From: Anthostomella pinea
Taxonomy: Eukaryota > Ascomycota > Sordariomycetes > Xylariales > Xylariaceae
Direction: 5' to 3'
DNA length: 64,000 bases
Assembly: GCA_963556695.1 (NCBI GenBank)
Contig: CAUWAG010000003.1
Coordinates: 6,820,001 to 6,884,000 of the forward strand
Made by a program: the position numbers and the translations under genes. The notes under the pieces are model-generated. The model did no database searches and was not told the origin of the DNA. It saw only the letters and a list, made by a program, of their open reading frames with translations. Positions 21,401 through 34,600 of this stretch are shown here, in pieces; positions within the stretch are counted from its first letter, which is position 1, and each line of letters begins with the position of its first letter.

Positions 21401-24216
21401 CCCGGTCCTAGCAAGCCGCAGATCCGAACAGGCATGTTGATTGACAAGCCATGTCTCAAGCTATTCCAAGCAGGCGTTTCGAGTATCGACGATATCCCGT
21501 TGAAATCGTACTACCGTTTCCGCCGAGAGCAAATGGATCTCAGCTGTTCGCAAAAGAACGGCCCCCTCTCACCTATTGGCCCATCGCAATGTAACCTCCC
21601 GTTCCTAGTGGCGGCTACAGCCCTGTCATCGTAGCACATGCAGGAACTGCTGTTCTTCTTCGGCAGTCTGGCAGTGCAGGGTCCAGGACCCCTCGGTCAA
21701 AGCTCTGTCTCTCCAGCCCTGAGCTTCGAGACAGGCTGGCTGTCTTGATATCGCGACCTTGTCTGCACCTCAGTATGGAAAGCGACGTCTTTGGCGAATG
21801 AGCAGATGCCGTTCTAGATCACCACATCAGTCTGTTCTGTGTATATACTTACCTAAGGCAGGCAGAGGAGACTCTCGGTTGCTGATGCTTTCTCGTCACA
21901 CCGCCAGACCGCCGACTTGGCAAGCGTGCTGAGCTCATTCTATCGGACTTGATTGGTCAGGGCCTTGTCCAAACAGATGGTGTTGCCAGATGGTGTTCGA
22001 AGACATCCCAAGAAAGGTAAGTAGGTTGATGGTGATGGAGTATCATCATAGTCGTGACTTGATATGCCGTTCTTGTCAGCACGTTACCTTACTGTATGTT
22101 TACGCCATGAGGCCGCAAGACAAGACATGATCTTGGTGACTCGTTGTTGAAGCCTTCGAAATGCATTGTGGATATCACCGTTATCTGCAGATAAGATGCA
22201 TGATACGAAACCCCGATACAACAATAAAGATGTCTTCACAAAATACATACACATGTACCCGCTTACCTACCTCATCGTAACCATCGCAAAGGCCGAGTCG
22301 TTGCTCCGAAAAACAAGCTCTGCTCCCAGTCTTCGAAATACTCATTTGCCACAGATTTCATATCCAAGACCTCTGCAATGTCCCAATGCGGAAGGCTGCC
22401 GCCAAGATTGACCAGAAGACGCTGCTACGGTACCATGTTTCCGCACTGGGACCCTGAACTGCCTGACATGGCTGTTCCTGCAGAAGTCTGAAGCCACGGC
22501 CCAGCCACACCAGCCCACCTGCTGCTCATCCTACGGGATCCCCTGCATGATACATAAATACAACAGCCGAAGCCTCGGTCCTTCCAAGGGTTATTATTTC
22601 TGTATTTATGAAGAGTACTATCATTCCTTGCAGCTGGCCGAGTGGCCGCCTCCTGGAGCGACGAGATATCCCCTCCCATCTCGCCCTGTGTTCATCTGGG
22701 GGAAGAAACTTAGAAAACGCCTGGGGCAACAGACGAAGCTTTGATTCCTCAGCGCTCTGAGCCTCTGGGGGTCCGAGACCTGGCCTAGTCGTTGTTGATG
22801 TTTTGGAATGCTCCGATCACCCCAGCCTAAAGCAAAGCAAGGGCCCCGGCCTGTGATTTTTAAATAAGGTCCTTGAGTGGTGCATTTCGGATTCCGGGGT
22901 TCGGAAGGGGGTTTCTTGCACCTGAAGACGCGAAAGGATCAAGAAAGTTGTTGTCCAGTGCCCTCGCAAGCGGCAAAGGAAACAACCGCGTAATAACGGT
23001 CACAGCTCGTCATCTCTGGCTGATCGCCGCCAGGGACTTCTATATTGGCAGTCAAGCGCACACAGGATTGTTACTGTCAGTTGGGGTCCAGACAAGGCGT
23101 CTCATGGTATTGTGCAGCTCCAAGACGGGCTGCCTGTTTCCAGTTGCTATCATCATACCGCGTACCTGCTGCGCTGCTCTAGGTAGCCACCAAACTACGG
23201 TGATTAGCACATCTCAAGTGAGAATCCCACATGTCGACCGTGACGACGCGAAGAACGGGTACACCTCTAGCCGCAGGCGCCGTTACGCAGCTGATAGATT
23301 GACAATCACTAGGTTGTCCAGTTGCGGCAAAGAGCGCAATACCTAACATATGGCCCTAGTTGCATGTGGTGGGGGGCGTTATCTCGACATCCAGCCTACA
23401 GAAGTAGTTCCGAGGGGCTGGCTGCATCTTCAAAGTTGTCGCACGAGCGCTCTCACAGCCTCTCAGGGGTATCGTCTGTAGACTCTGTACGGTCTGTACC
23501 TTTCGCCTCTCTCGATGGAGAGATCACGACAGCATTGACAGTTCGGTCACTACATGCAGGCTTGGAACATGTATCTAAACGGCAGATGCGAGCAAGTCCG
23601 CTTGGGAAATGCAATCATCTACCCCGGACCGGTTCGTGCAATGTGGTGGACTGGACTCGACCCCCCCGAAGCCCCCCTATTGATCCAGCCCGCCGCCGCG
23701 TCTGGGATTATTATTGAAGAAAGGGAAAGAAATCTTATCTGCGACCACTGGTCCCCTTCCCTCCTTTCCCATCTTCCACTCTTCATTATTGCGATCTCTG
23801 GCGGAATTCAATCCCGCCATCGTATTAACTATTGAACGTTATAGAACGACACAACCTTGTCGTTTGTTTGTTTGTTTGTTCGTCCTCGAACACGGGCCAT
23901 CGAGAGTTCGCAGCGGGTATCCGCAGGCGCCCAGTTCCTCAAGAGGTCCTCTCATCAACCACCCCGTCCACCACCGCCGCACCGCCCTGAACCCTGCATC
24001 GTCGGCTTCCGGATTTAGCAGTCGTGCGACCTCCAATCGAATGCATGCGACGTCAATCAGGGCCATCTAGGCGTCTCGAAACCACGGAGGGCCAGTCGAG
24101 GTCGTCTGCGTAACGAAGCTCTGACCTCTGCCCTGTGACCTTTTTATGGTTTACCCCCCATTGGCTCTACCCCCTGAACACCACAACCTCGTACTTTAGG
24201 TAGTGGTCCGTGGACC
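18433..24216. other. 5.8-kb region without recognisable genes
   Basis: Neither strand shows a frame with recognisable domains. It contains a 39-bp tandem duplication (19481-19558), a TTTG run at 23864-23880, and scattered open frames up to 229 codons (20230-20919, minus) that overlap frames on the other strand and match no family I know. Base composition is close to genic, not RIP-like AT-rich. It may hold the long promoter of the BEM3-like gene, non-coding transcripts, or genes with many short exons that I cannot assemble. Confidence 0.5.
19481..19558. repeat. Direct tandem duplication, 2 x 39 bp
   Basis: Two adjacent 39-bp units (19481-19519 and 19520-19558), beginning GCACGTATGGCGCCCACTCC, differ at one base (ATGATGAAC versus ATGATAAAC). 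The unit length is a multiple of three and the minus strand is open through it, but no gene is recognised. Confidence 0.9.
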
Positions 24217-27200
24217 ATGTCGCATCTGACGCTCCAGCGTAGCGAGAGCCCGTCAGATTCCCAGCGTGAACACTTCCCGCAAGACAGTCCAACGATAGGC
24301 AGAGCTGCGGTGGATTATACCTACACCTTTGCTGACGCCAACCCGCTGCCACCGCTTTCCATACCGCTGCCTGGCGCAAGCACAAGCACAAAGTAAGTAA
24401 TTTAGCTATACTCTCACCATTTCGTACCCTACCGCCAGCAAGAGACCTGGGATGACTGTTCTGTTTGCGTGAACCCTTCTCCCTGCCCTCCTTTCTCTAC
24501 CTTGAGGTGGAATGCCAGGTGGAGCTGATGCTTCTGGGCCTAAACACCATTTGCTACTATCTACCATTGGTGACACCCCGAGCCTTTGTGCCTTTGAGCC
24601 TCTCGCAGTTGGGAGCGAGCTTTCTCGACGCCCAAACGCCCAACCGCCCTGTCGTGCCTCCCGAGACCAGCGCTGACAGAGATCCCCACCGTCGTTAGAT
24701 CACAACGGGCACCAGGGAAACCCACTCCCAGCCCGCTGCAAACAAGCATCGCCGTGTCTCCGCCGTCAAGCGCGAGTCCCAACCGCTCAACGTTCCCTTC
24801 GCCGGCTCACGAATCCTTCGCCACCGCTTCAGGCACGCATACACTCCGAGATCCATCACGCCGCTCTCCTTCGCCTGGGGATAGCAGCAAGGATTTCCGC
24901 TTCGCAGGCGCGAACTATCACAAAGGAGACTTCTCCCCTCCCGTGACCCCAATTTCCAACATCATTGGGTATGTTGTTTACTCTTTTAGATGGCTACACT
25001 TGAACGCGAGCGCATCGAGACGATGGGGCCAGGGATCTAACATGACTTTTTTCTTTAGATCAATCCTTACGTCTCCTTCTCCGAATGACTCTAGAAGTGT
25101 ATCCGATCCCGTTGCGACGACGAAGCCTGTAGGCTCTGCTGCTGCAAGCCTGCCTAACATGGCCGGCGCTCCAGCAGCTATCAGGAACGATGCCATCGGA
25201 GGTCCTCGAACGTCGTCCATCGATTCTGCTGTATCTGCGATATCGTCTCGTTCGCCTGCACAACAAGGGAGCCAGGATGCGAATGCAGATGTTGCCAACT
25301 TGGTGAGGGCGGCCGGCAGTCCTGAGGCTGTCATCCAGTATCTATTGAAAGAGAAGCACTCGCAATCCCAGCAGAACGCGCAATTGTGGCGGCTGGTGGA
25401 CAAGCAAAGGGCAATGATACTGGGCTTGAACAAGGACCTCGAGCGGGCTTTGAAAGACAAGGAGAGGTACCGCAAAAAGCTGAAGGACGTGGTCGCGGTG
25501 CACGACGACCCCTCGAAACGCGAGACTCTTCGATCGGCTGCAACACCCCTTCCACGAGTCGATGTCAACGTACCCAGAGACAGCCAGGCTGATGTGGCCG
25601 CATCGCCGTCCAACTTGGACTCGGGCAGCGTCAAACAGTCTCCCATCGATATGACCCTTGCTCCGTACCCGATCACACCCCCAGCGGATCATATTGCACA
25701 CGGGCCGCCTTCAGCAGTTGGCGAACTTTTGGATCCCTCGCATGCAATGCCCAGGCCATCTGAGCATGCACTTGATAACTTTGACCGGGAGGAAGAGGAC
25801 CGTGCTGCTGATGAGGAGGCTAAGAAGGTGTCCGAAGCGTCGACCGACCTTCCGATACTCCTTAGCTTGCCTCCTTCAAGGAGCCTGCCCAGCGAGCCCC
25901 CACGAATGCCTCCTCCAAATCCCCCAAAGGGCCACCTCCCAGCCGTGTCGGTCATTGAAGCATCACCGCTGGTTGACCCGGGCATCTCTCAGTTTCCTCC
26001 TCCCTCTGCTCCACCCCCACGCAAACCTCCACCAGCTCCACTACAGCTGAAGAAAGAGCCGAATGTACCGGCGGCCATGCTTCCTGACGACGAGAACGAT
26101 TCGGATTCAGATTATGATTCGTTGCTAGAGGTAGACGAACTGCCGGTACTCGAAAAGCGGGGACGAAGACGCACCCGAGAGGAAGATGACCGGGACAGAG
26201 AAGTTCTGGCGCAGCAGGAAGCTGAGGCGCCCAGCCTTTCTAAGAAGAGCAAGAAAGGCAGCCAGAAGGGGACGCCGATAGCTGCGGAACCAGAGCGTCC
26301 AAGGACCGATGTTCCGGCAAACCTTCAGCCCAGGATGCTACCAATGCTCGCGCGTGAGAATATCCCTGCCTCGTTGGCCGGTTTGTTGAGTGGCAGTGAG
26401 GTTCAGCAGAACGTAATGACCCCTCCGCTTCTGAGTCCGGGATTGCCAGCAAGCCCGAGACCGATGACAACGAGACCACCGCTTCATTCCCCGCCTCTGT
26501 CGCCACGAAGCATGGGCCCAGCTGCCGTACCACTATCGCCCCGGGCTCCTAGGCAGCCGATCCCCTTGCCTCCCAGCACCTCAAAATCTAACCAGTCACC
26601 ACAACTCAGGCCCCTGAACTTATCCTCACCAAAGCCTCTCAATGTAGTGAAACCGGAGACCGAGTCTGAACAGCCGAGCCCTACAGTGAGCAGCGCAGAT
26701 TCATTCGACCGCACGAGGATGTATAAGGGCTTCGTCACGGATGAGTACCCTGACCTACTACTCCCTCCGAATGCACTTCCTTCCATTGTGGTAAAGGTGG
26801 CATCGTCTCGCATGAAGCCTTCGCGAGCTAGTCTGATGTCTCTTACGCAGCTAGAGGAAGATCCGGTGTTCACATTGGCCATTTTTTCTCGGTCCCAGGG
26901 GGGAGAGCTTTGGAGAGTGGAAAAAGACACCATGTCTTTCGGAAAACTGGATCAAAAGATGAAGCAATGTTCAGCGTTCACTGCTAAAACGCCGGACAGA
27001 TCTCTCTTCAGTGGTCATGCTCCTGCTAAGCTGGATGCGCGTCGTACCGTCCTGGACCAGTATCTTGATGAATTACTCAACACGCCTCTCGACCTTCCGT
27101 CTGCTTTGGAGCTTTGCAAGTATTTGTCAATCAACACTCTCCCGCCCAATGGTGAAGATCCCCAGCCCTCTGTTGAGACAAGCAGCGAAGTCGCACCGCA

Positions 27201-29115
27201 GAAGGGCCCAGGTGGTAGGCCTTTCAAGAATGGATATCTAACCAAGAGAGGCAAGAACTTTGGCGGGTGGAAAGCTCGATATTTCGTTCTCGACGGGCCT
27301 TCCTTGAAGTACTATGAGGCCCCCGGTGGCGCGCATCTAGGCACGATCAAGCTTCAGAATGCGCAGATTGGGAAACAGTCGCAGCAACCCAACGATGGTT
27401 CTCCTGGAAGAGGTCCGAACGGTGACGAACTGGACAACCAATACCGCCATGCATTCTTGGTTCTCGAGCCGAAGAAGAAAGACTCCACCAGCCATGTCAA
27501 GCATGTTCTATGCGCCGAGAGTGACAGAGAACGCGATCAATGGGTTGACGCCTTGCTGCGTTGGATCGACTACCGGGATCCCAATGACGAAGAGTCCCAT
27601 CAGCCCACTGCCAACGACCGATACGGATCCAATAGCCAGGCCCATGGCAATGGGACAAATGCAAAGAAGAAGATGTACGCACAGGCAAAGCCCCCAACTT
27701 CACGCAATAACAGCCACGATGCCCTGATCGGGGTGAGTTACGATTCAGCCAAGCAGGGTAACATTCCAGACGGCGCACCGCGACGCCGGGGAACTACCAG
27801 TCCCGAATCGCAAGATATGGTGGCAGCACCGGCAGCTTCGAAACAAACGATCTCTGCTCCCAGAGACCCTCAATTAATATCTGACTCGGCATTGTGGGGT
27901 GGCAAACCAACTCTGGCTCCACCTGCGCCGACGATGGAGGAGAAGAAGCAGAGAAAGCGCAGTTTCTTCGGTTTCGGCCCCAAGACCCGTTCATCTGATG
28001 ACGACCCTCTCTATGGGGGTGGCAATTCTCAAGGATTGAGCGAGTATCGTGGACCAGCACGGCACGTCTTCGGGGCGCCACTGGCCGAAGCTGTGAGATA
28101 CAATGGACCGGTTGATGTCAATGTTCCCCTCCCAGCGGTGGTCTACCGCTGTATTCAGTTTCTGGATGCCAGGAACGCACTCCTGGAAGAGGGCATATTT
28201 CGACTCAGCGGCTCCAATGTCGTAATCAAGGGACTCCGTGAGCGGTTCAACCAAGAGAGTGATACCAACCTACTCACTGACGAAACCTACTACGATATTC
28301 ATGCCGTGGCATCTCTGCTGAAACTCTACCTTCGCGAGCTCCCCACGACAATTCTGACCCGAGATCTCCACATGCAGTTCGTAGCAGTTACCGAAATGCC
28401 GAACCACAAGGAGAAGATACTGGCATTGTCGGAGCTGGTACAGCGCATGCCCCTGGCTAATGAGACCCTGCTCAAATATCTCATCGCGTTCTTGATTAAA
28501 ATCATCAACCATGCGGATATCAACAAGATGACGGTACGCAACGTGGGTATCGTCTTCTCGCCTACACTCAACATCCCGGCCCCTGTTTTTGCTTTACTCT
28601 TGCAGAACTATGAAGGTGTCTTTGGCATAGATCCCGAAGAGTACGAGCTGCCATCACCCGTGTCCGAGGCAGATTCAAGGCCACTGGTCGAGGGACAGCC
28701 GCGTCGGCCGTCCACTGCTGGGACGATCGACTCGCCGCACCTGCAGCGATTCCTGGAACAACAGCGGTCAACGCCTACACCACCACCTCGCCAAAATCTA
28801 TATGAGCCGCAGTATCTCAACCAGCTGGCTTCGAGTTCTCAATCCTCTCTTCGCCCGGCGTATGAGAGCGAATTCAGTGCTCCGCCTGGCTACGACCCAG
28901 ACACGGTGCAAGCGGCATCACAAAAACAACCTACCTACGACCGGCCTTACTACGGACCGTCTTATGAGCAAGAATACAGTGGAAACTCGAATCCTGCATA
29001 CGACCAATCTTTTAGCCGCAAGGCGAAGCGAAGAGAGAGTTCCATGTTCATGATGGGCAACATGCTCAACCCCCAAGCCTCACAGAATCGTCTTCGAGAG
29101 GAAAACCGAATGTGA
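24217..29115 (+). CDS. BEM3: PX-PH-RhoGAP protein, BEM3 type
   Basis: Exons 24217-24392, 24699-24968 and 25059-29115 give 1500 residues. Intron 1 (306 bp, GTAAGT donor, CTGAC branch, GTTAG acceptor) and intron 2 (90 bp, GTATGT...CTTTAG) both keep the frame; intron 2 is a multiple of three and can be mistaken for coding. Domains: short coiled coil about 250-296, long Pro/Ser-rich linker, PX domain about 700-838 (phosphoinositide binding), PH domain about 869-987 (NGYLTKRGKNFGGWKARYF), RhoGAP about 1151-1337 with arginine finger in EGIFRLSGS (about R1197) and the LLKLYLRELP and NVGIVFSPTL blocks. It should accelerate GTP hydrolysis by Cdc42/Rho at polarised membrane sites, controlling hyphal growth and septin organisation. 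The C-terminal ~160 residues are low complexity, Tyr/Pro/Gln-rich. The first exon (MSHLTLQRSESPSDSQ) is inferred from splice signals. Confidence 0.9.
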
Positions 29116-31407
29116 TCGCATATAACATGGCCGCACCGAGCGACTCACCAACACTCAACTGCACTGATTTCACTTCTTATATACTCATGATATACCACCA
29201 TTTGGTTACATTTGCCGGAGGAGATACCAATTCATCGTCTTGGTTCCATTTTTTCACTTGCCACATACCCAATTGATCATTCGCATACTCGACGTTTTAG
29301 ACAGGCGCTTCGATATATACCTCGGCATTCCGATGATTTGCTTGGAGCGACATTACATCACCCAATGTCGATACGGACTGCGTCCTCGGCGATCCTAATC
29401 TTCTAATGATAGCCATTACTGGCTTGATCATGCTTTTTTGCAGCGCGCTTACAGTGTGTCTTTTGGTTACACCGCGGAAACGATTAGAGCGACCGCGCTT
29501 GGATTTATCGGGTTTTGTCTTCTTGGCCGACATTACTCCTGACGATTGTACAACTACGTATGACGCTTTGAACGGGCGTTGCGGCTTCGTGCTTGGGAAA
29601 TTTTATATGCGGAGGTAATCTTGTGGCGTTGGCGGCTGTCGTGTATGAAGAGTTCAGTTCCAGAGTGGAATTTGGTCCTGCGTTTTGACGAAGCGAGGAT
29701 ATTAGCAGACTAACATGAGGGCCCGATGCCAATGGTCTTGCGCGGCCTGTTCGATTTATCGGATGAAAACATGGATTTGATGCTGCTTGCCATCACTGAT
29801 TCTTATGTTTTCTGGACTATAAAAATCGTCTGTTGTGACCGTGATGTCTGCTTAGTGATCCGCGTGTCTAGCTGGTGAAGGGGTGGATGGGAAATTCGAC
29901 ATGAGCCCAGTCTGGCGGTAAAAATGACTTGAGGGTTCATCGCACAGAAGCCCCGAGAGATGGTCGCTCTCTTAGATGGCCACTCCGCTTGATGATTCCA
30001 GTCACGAATAGACGGACGCCTCCCTGGAGAATCAGAAGGCCAATGCCATTCCGCCCTCTGATGACGACAACAAGTATTTCAGATCTGTCCATGGGGTGAG
30101 ACGGGACGGGACGGATGCTAGTAGTAGAGAACGCGGGGGGAAGTCAGCATAGTGAAGGTCTAGTCAATAATAACGTTTGGTGGGCCAGCCACGCTATGTG
30201 TCACGTTACCCCTGGACCCTTCTCATCTACCTGGATGTCTTGTTCCTTTCTCGGCCTCGCTGCCGGAGCAGGTTCTCGACATGAGAATTGACCAATCATG
30301 TTGACTCGTCGGGCCCAGCTCCGAATAGGTAGCGCAACACCATACACGTCGTATGCAGGGTCCTTGCGGCCCCGCCCCGTCTCCCGTGAAGTATGATGTT
30401 ATAGTGCAGGTCGTTCGGTTAGGTTGAGTCGTGGCTTTGGCATGTGTTCATACAACAATGATTCTCATTCGCTCCAGACGTAACCTTCGACGATGCCGAC
30501 AAGGCCGCGGAGATGCCAGAAATCCAGATACGCATATCTGCCTAGGTAGGCATTCCTGTGTTACATCACAAGATCTCATATCCCTTGCGGCCCCATGTCG
30601 TTAACGGCTGGTTTTGACTTCCAATGAGCTTGTGATTACCTCCACGCCGTTGCTCGGCAACTTTCCCATCGTAAGATATCCGGATAAATAGTGTCCAGGC
30701 TACCATAGAGACGTCCTATGCCTCGCGAAGCTTCGTCCCCGTGGTCTATCAAGGACATACGGTAGGCCTCTCACAAGCAGGGTGGCTCCATCATGCAAGT
30801 AGCCGACCATATCAGTAGACTTGACACCGTGATACAGAAGACGGCACTCATATCTGAGCCTCAGACTCTGGCCAATGGCTCGATACCAGCGACGTAGTAG
30901 GTATCGTGAAGGGGGCGTACCATACTGTACGACACTGCCCGAAACCCTGGCGCGACACCAGGAGCATTAACTTTCGAGAGCTCTACTAGGTCCAGATTGG
31001 GGGACTCTGCGGCTCCCGGCATAGACTCCAGAGTATCGGAGCCAATCAGCTTGCAACGAGACGATCTCCGGCATATTGTGCCAAACATGGCAGATATGGA
31101 CACCAACAATGCAGCTTCTCCAGCCCTTTCGCCCCGCTCTCCGGTCATACGTCTTGCGGCTTCGCGGCCGCAGATGCAGATGATTGATCTATCCAAGTCG
31201 TGGATATAGTCCAATTGGCCTATCAGAGCCACCGGACCTGTCCAGAGGTGAAGTGCGTAGTGACGTAGGGGCAAGAACGGCGAGCGCTGGCTACCTTGGT
31301 ACCACATCGCAGGTCGACGTTTGGGAATAAAAGAAGCGAAATCCCCTTGCCCAGAGACCTGAATGTTTTCAGATAAACAGATAAATTGACAAGCCATTAT
31401 ATGCAAA
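29116..31407. other. 2.3-kb intergenic region upstream of the bZIP gene
   Basis: No gene recognised. The first ~600 bp are probably the BEM3 3' end and spacer. A 191-codon minus frame at 30861-31436 overlaps the bZIP start and has no domain. No internal repeats longer than short GACGG pentamers (about 30100-30115) were seen. Long upstream regions are common for fungal stress-response factors, so regulatory sequence for the bZIP gene is likely here. Confidence 0.5.
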
Positions 31408-32258
31408 ATGACTCTTGCAATCGATTCACGAGACACCTGCCGCGACTTCGGTGACTACCAAGCCGCCGTCTCGCCCTGGGACTCCTTTTTCCTAGGTGCC
31501 CCTTTTGACAGCAACAACACATCTGCTCCAGGTTTTCAAGACTGGTCCAGCCTACTGGACAGCTCAGGGAACCTCCGGAAACCGAGCACACAGAACGCAG
31601 ATAGCATTCTCGACCCGCCAGAGGATTTGAGCTTTAGCTTCGACGCTGGCAACGACGTAAGCACCCAAGACCTGTCGTCTCACATGCCCAGAAAGAGCGC
31701 TGACACCATGTTCAGTTCACTGAGAGTCTCAAGTTCGGCACTCTCTTGACGACACGCGACACACCGCATGTTGACCCGCAGGACGAGAAGCTTCACCCGC
31801 CGGATGCTTCTGGCCTTCCAGACAGCGTTCACGCCACTCGGAAGAGACGCCGAGAAGAAAGAGACCAACCAGTCCCCAACGACGACTCCAATGGTGACGA
31901 TGAATCAACATCGAGCAAATCCATCAAACGGCGCAGAAAACCGTCAAGGACGACAGCGAGCCCGCCCGCAACCTCGCCCGCCGAGTCCAGCGGGTCCTTC
32001 AAGACCGCAAACAGCCCGCACCATCGTGAAAGGAACCGCGTCGCCGCGCACAAGTGCCGGCAGAAAGCCAAGAAGAGCGTCTCCGTGCTCCAGGAGCGCG
32101 AGAGGCAGCTGCATCAGCAGAATCAGATGCTCGTCGAGAATCTGGGTTGCCTCCGGGATGAGATCCTGAGTCCGAAGAACGAGATATTGAGGCATTCCGA
32201 TTGCGACAGCGAGCTTATCCAGAACTATATCGCCAAGGCTGCGCGCAATTTGCGGTAA
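31408..32258 (+). CDS. bZIP transcription factor, ATF/CREB-like
   Basis: Exons 31408-31656 and 31716-32258 give 263 residues. The 59-bp intron has a GTAAGC donor, a CGCTGAC branch and TTCAG acceptor; without splicing the first frame ends at 31749. The C-terminal half carries the basic region NRVAAHKCRQKAKK (about 190-203), in the NxxAAxKCR form of ATF/CREB factors, then a leucine-zipper with heptads at L..., and the tail NEILRHSDCDSELIQNYI, which resembles the end of Atf1/AtfB-type fungal factors. An acidic/Ser/Thr-rich N-terminus and a KRRRK nuclear signal precede it. Such proteins act downstream of the Hog1/Sak A stress kinase and bind CRE sites. The short length suggests an AtfB-like, not AtfA-like, member; this last point is inference. 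Confidence 0.9.
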
Positions 32259-32874
32259 CGAGGACTGGACGCCGTACACGGATCGTGTTGTATTCCTCGG
32301 TCGTCTTGGCACTCGGTGGTCTCTGGGAGTTTGGTTAGCCCCTTTATCATTGTGATGCCTCTTTCGCCACGATCACTGGATTGACTGTGAAGGTTCTCGC
32401 AGGAATAGGGAGAGGGAACGATCCTTGTGATCTGGTCGAGGGGTATCAGGCCAAATGCAAGTGTCACAACCCAAGAGCATAGGTAGTTAGAAGCACTCCT
32501 TGCCATGAATTGACGAGAAGATGAACTTATGAAATATTCAACATAACTACTCTTCCTCCTATATAGCTACGTATACTACCACAGTCCCGGAGTTGGTATC
32601 TCTCGTAGACATAGCCAGTAATGGATTGAGATGTAAGGCACGAGGAAACTTCAACCGGTATAGGGGGCCGCGACTTGCCCCACACTAGAGCCGAGGTATC
32701 CGATAAAAACGCAGTCCAGCTTGCTCATCAGCCGGTGGCTTGCCTTCGTTCTGCGACCGAACATGAGTCATGCTGAAGCGTTTTCTAATGATTGAATCGA
32801 CTCTTTTTAGTATGAATGTAGACATTCTTACCTGAGCTGCTAGGTTTGTACATTTCGTGATCACTTTCATCGAC
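32259..32874. other. Intergenic spacer
   Basis: 616 bp between the bZIP stop and the next start codon on the same strand. It must contain the bZIP 3' end and the promoter of the hydrolase gene. No repeat or RNA gene seen. Confidence 0.5.
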
Positions 32875-34135
32875 ATGATACCCCTCACCTCCGCGTCCGG
32901 CTTTCTCGGAGCACGGCCGGCCACATCCGGCCTACTGGTCCTCGCGGCCGCGTGCGTTTCCATCGGGATGGTCACGCGCCCATTTCGTAAGACGAAGAAG
33001 GAGCTGTACATCCCATCACCGGGAATAACAGTCTTGCCAATTCTCTCGCAGCGCGAAGTCCAGAACTTGCCCTACCCCCCGGACGCTCTCCCGGGCGGAA
33101 GGAATGTCGAGACGCCGTACGGGTCTGTTCGCGTCTACGAGTGGGGACCTGACGACGGAGAGCGGGTGCTCTTTGTACCCGGAATCAGTACACCCATAGT
33201 ATCTCTCGGGGATCTGGCCCACGAGATGGCCGGCAGGGGTTACAGAGTGATGATGTTCGGTATCGTGCCTTCTGAAGCCTGCACGTATTCCTCTTCTTCT
33301 AATGCCAGTCCTAGATCTATTCGGACGGGGCTACTCAGATGCCCCAATCGACTTGAGCTATGATGCCCGGCTGTATACCACCCAGATCCTACTCGTGCTG
33401 GCCTCGTCAAGCCTGCCCTGGACCGCGTCTCCCGGCTTCCACCTCGTGGGCTACTCGCTCGGTGGCGGTCTCAGCGTCGCGTTCACCAGGTACTTCCCGC
33501 ACCTCGTGCGCTCCCTGTCCCTCGTGGCCACCGGCGGGCTGATCCGGCCGTACCACGTGGACTGGCGGAGCTGGCTGTATTACAGCTCCGGCTCACTCCC
33601 GGAATTCCTCGTAAGAGCGCTGGTGAAGAGACGGCTTCGCCCCCGCGCCATGCCCGTGCACGGCACGGACATCATCGCTGCCGAGAGCGAGCAGAAGGTC
33701 GACGGTGACGGAGACTGCAACGGCGGCGAAGGCTTCGATAGCGCCTTCATCTCGAGGCGCCAGCCGGGCGTCACGGTCTCGTCTGTGGTGCGATGGCAAG
33801 TAGATAACCATCCCGGCTTCGTTGGGGCGTTTCTAAGCACCATCAGGAACGCCCCTATCTACGCCCCTCAGGAGGACTGGGTAGCCCTGTCTTCGATTCT
33901 TCGGAGTAGACGAAACGGCAGCGCGGGGTTAAAGCTGGGGATTCAGGGAGGCAAGATCCTGATCGTGCTTGGGGAGGATGACCCCGTGGTCGTCAGGGGT
34001 GAGACGGTAGCGGATGCCGAAGCAGTGCTGGGGAGCGACGGTGTCCAGGTTACTGTATTGGCCGGGGGCCACGAATTGCCCATGACGAGGAGTTCTGGCG
34101 TCGCGGATGCCATTGAAAGGTCCTGGAACGAGTAG
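32875..34135 (+). CDS. Membrane-anchored alpha/beta hydrolase
   Basis: Exons 32875-33259 and 33309-34135 give 403 residues. The 49-bp intron (GTATCG donor, TTCTAAT branch, GCCAG acceptor) fuses the strand RVMMF to VLDLFGRGYSDAP, recreating the D..GRG.SD loop of the fold. An N-terminal hydrophobic segment (about 14-30, SGLLVLAAACVSIGMV) followed by RPFRKTKK looks like a signal anchor. Catalytic residues in the usual order: Ser in HLVGYSLGGG (about 177), Asp in VLGEDDPVV (about 349), His in LAGGHELPM (about 382). Second-exon GC content is very high. Probable esterase or lipase of unknown substrate, facing the lumen or cytosol of an internal membrane. I start at the ATG at 32875 because no in-frame ATG lies upstream. 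Confidence 0.9.
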
Positions 34136-34349
34136 AAGGCGTAAAGCTTGATATATTAGACTAGAGTGTGATTAATGCAAGCAAGCTGTTGAGCCATGGA
34201 TGAGATCTGCACCTGGGTGGCAAGCTAAGCAGGGGTTTCCCCTGGCGTGGCAACAACATGATAAAGATGACAGATCAATAGAGATCCAAAAGGATTTATC
34301 CGAAAATGTGGTCTCGTCGTGTGACCTAAAGTTCCCAGTGGGTCTATTC

Positions 34350-34600
34350 TATTTCTAATTGCAGCCATCCTTCAACGCCGATGATGATTTTCTTTGTGAC
34401 CTGCGCCATCATGGTATGCGTATATTCTATTTTCTATCCAGCCAACCTCCAGCGCCAAATGATGTTTGTCTATATGATCCTCGTCATTATCGTATGCGTC
34501 TAGTGTATGTCTATCCTATGCCCGAATGCAGCCGTTCTCCAGCACCAATGGTGACTTTCTATATGGTCCGTGTCATCATCGTATGTATGCTTGGGGTATC
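34350..34600 (+). repeat. Three diverged tandem units of about 80-90 bp
   Basis: Units start near 34354, 34438 and 34523. Each has a CAGCC.TCC..C.CC.A core, then GATG..T.TCTATATG.TC, then GTCATYATCGTATGCGT. They differ by about a quarter of positions, so the array is old. No coding frame is kept through all three. Confidence 0.65.

Noticed and set aside
24969..25058. Extra coding segment within the BEM3-like protein (YVVYSFRWLHLNAS...)
   Set aside because: It is a 90-bp intron with GTATGT donor and CTTTAG acceptor whose length is a multiple of three; the hydrophobic translation does not fit the disordered neighbourhood.
30861..31436. 191-codon minus-strand frame overlapping the bZIP start
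   Set aside because: It overlaps the well-supported first exon of the bZIP gene and lacks motifs.
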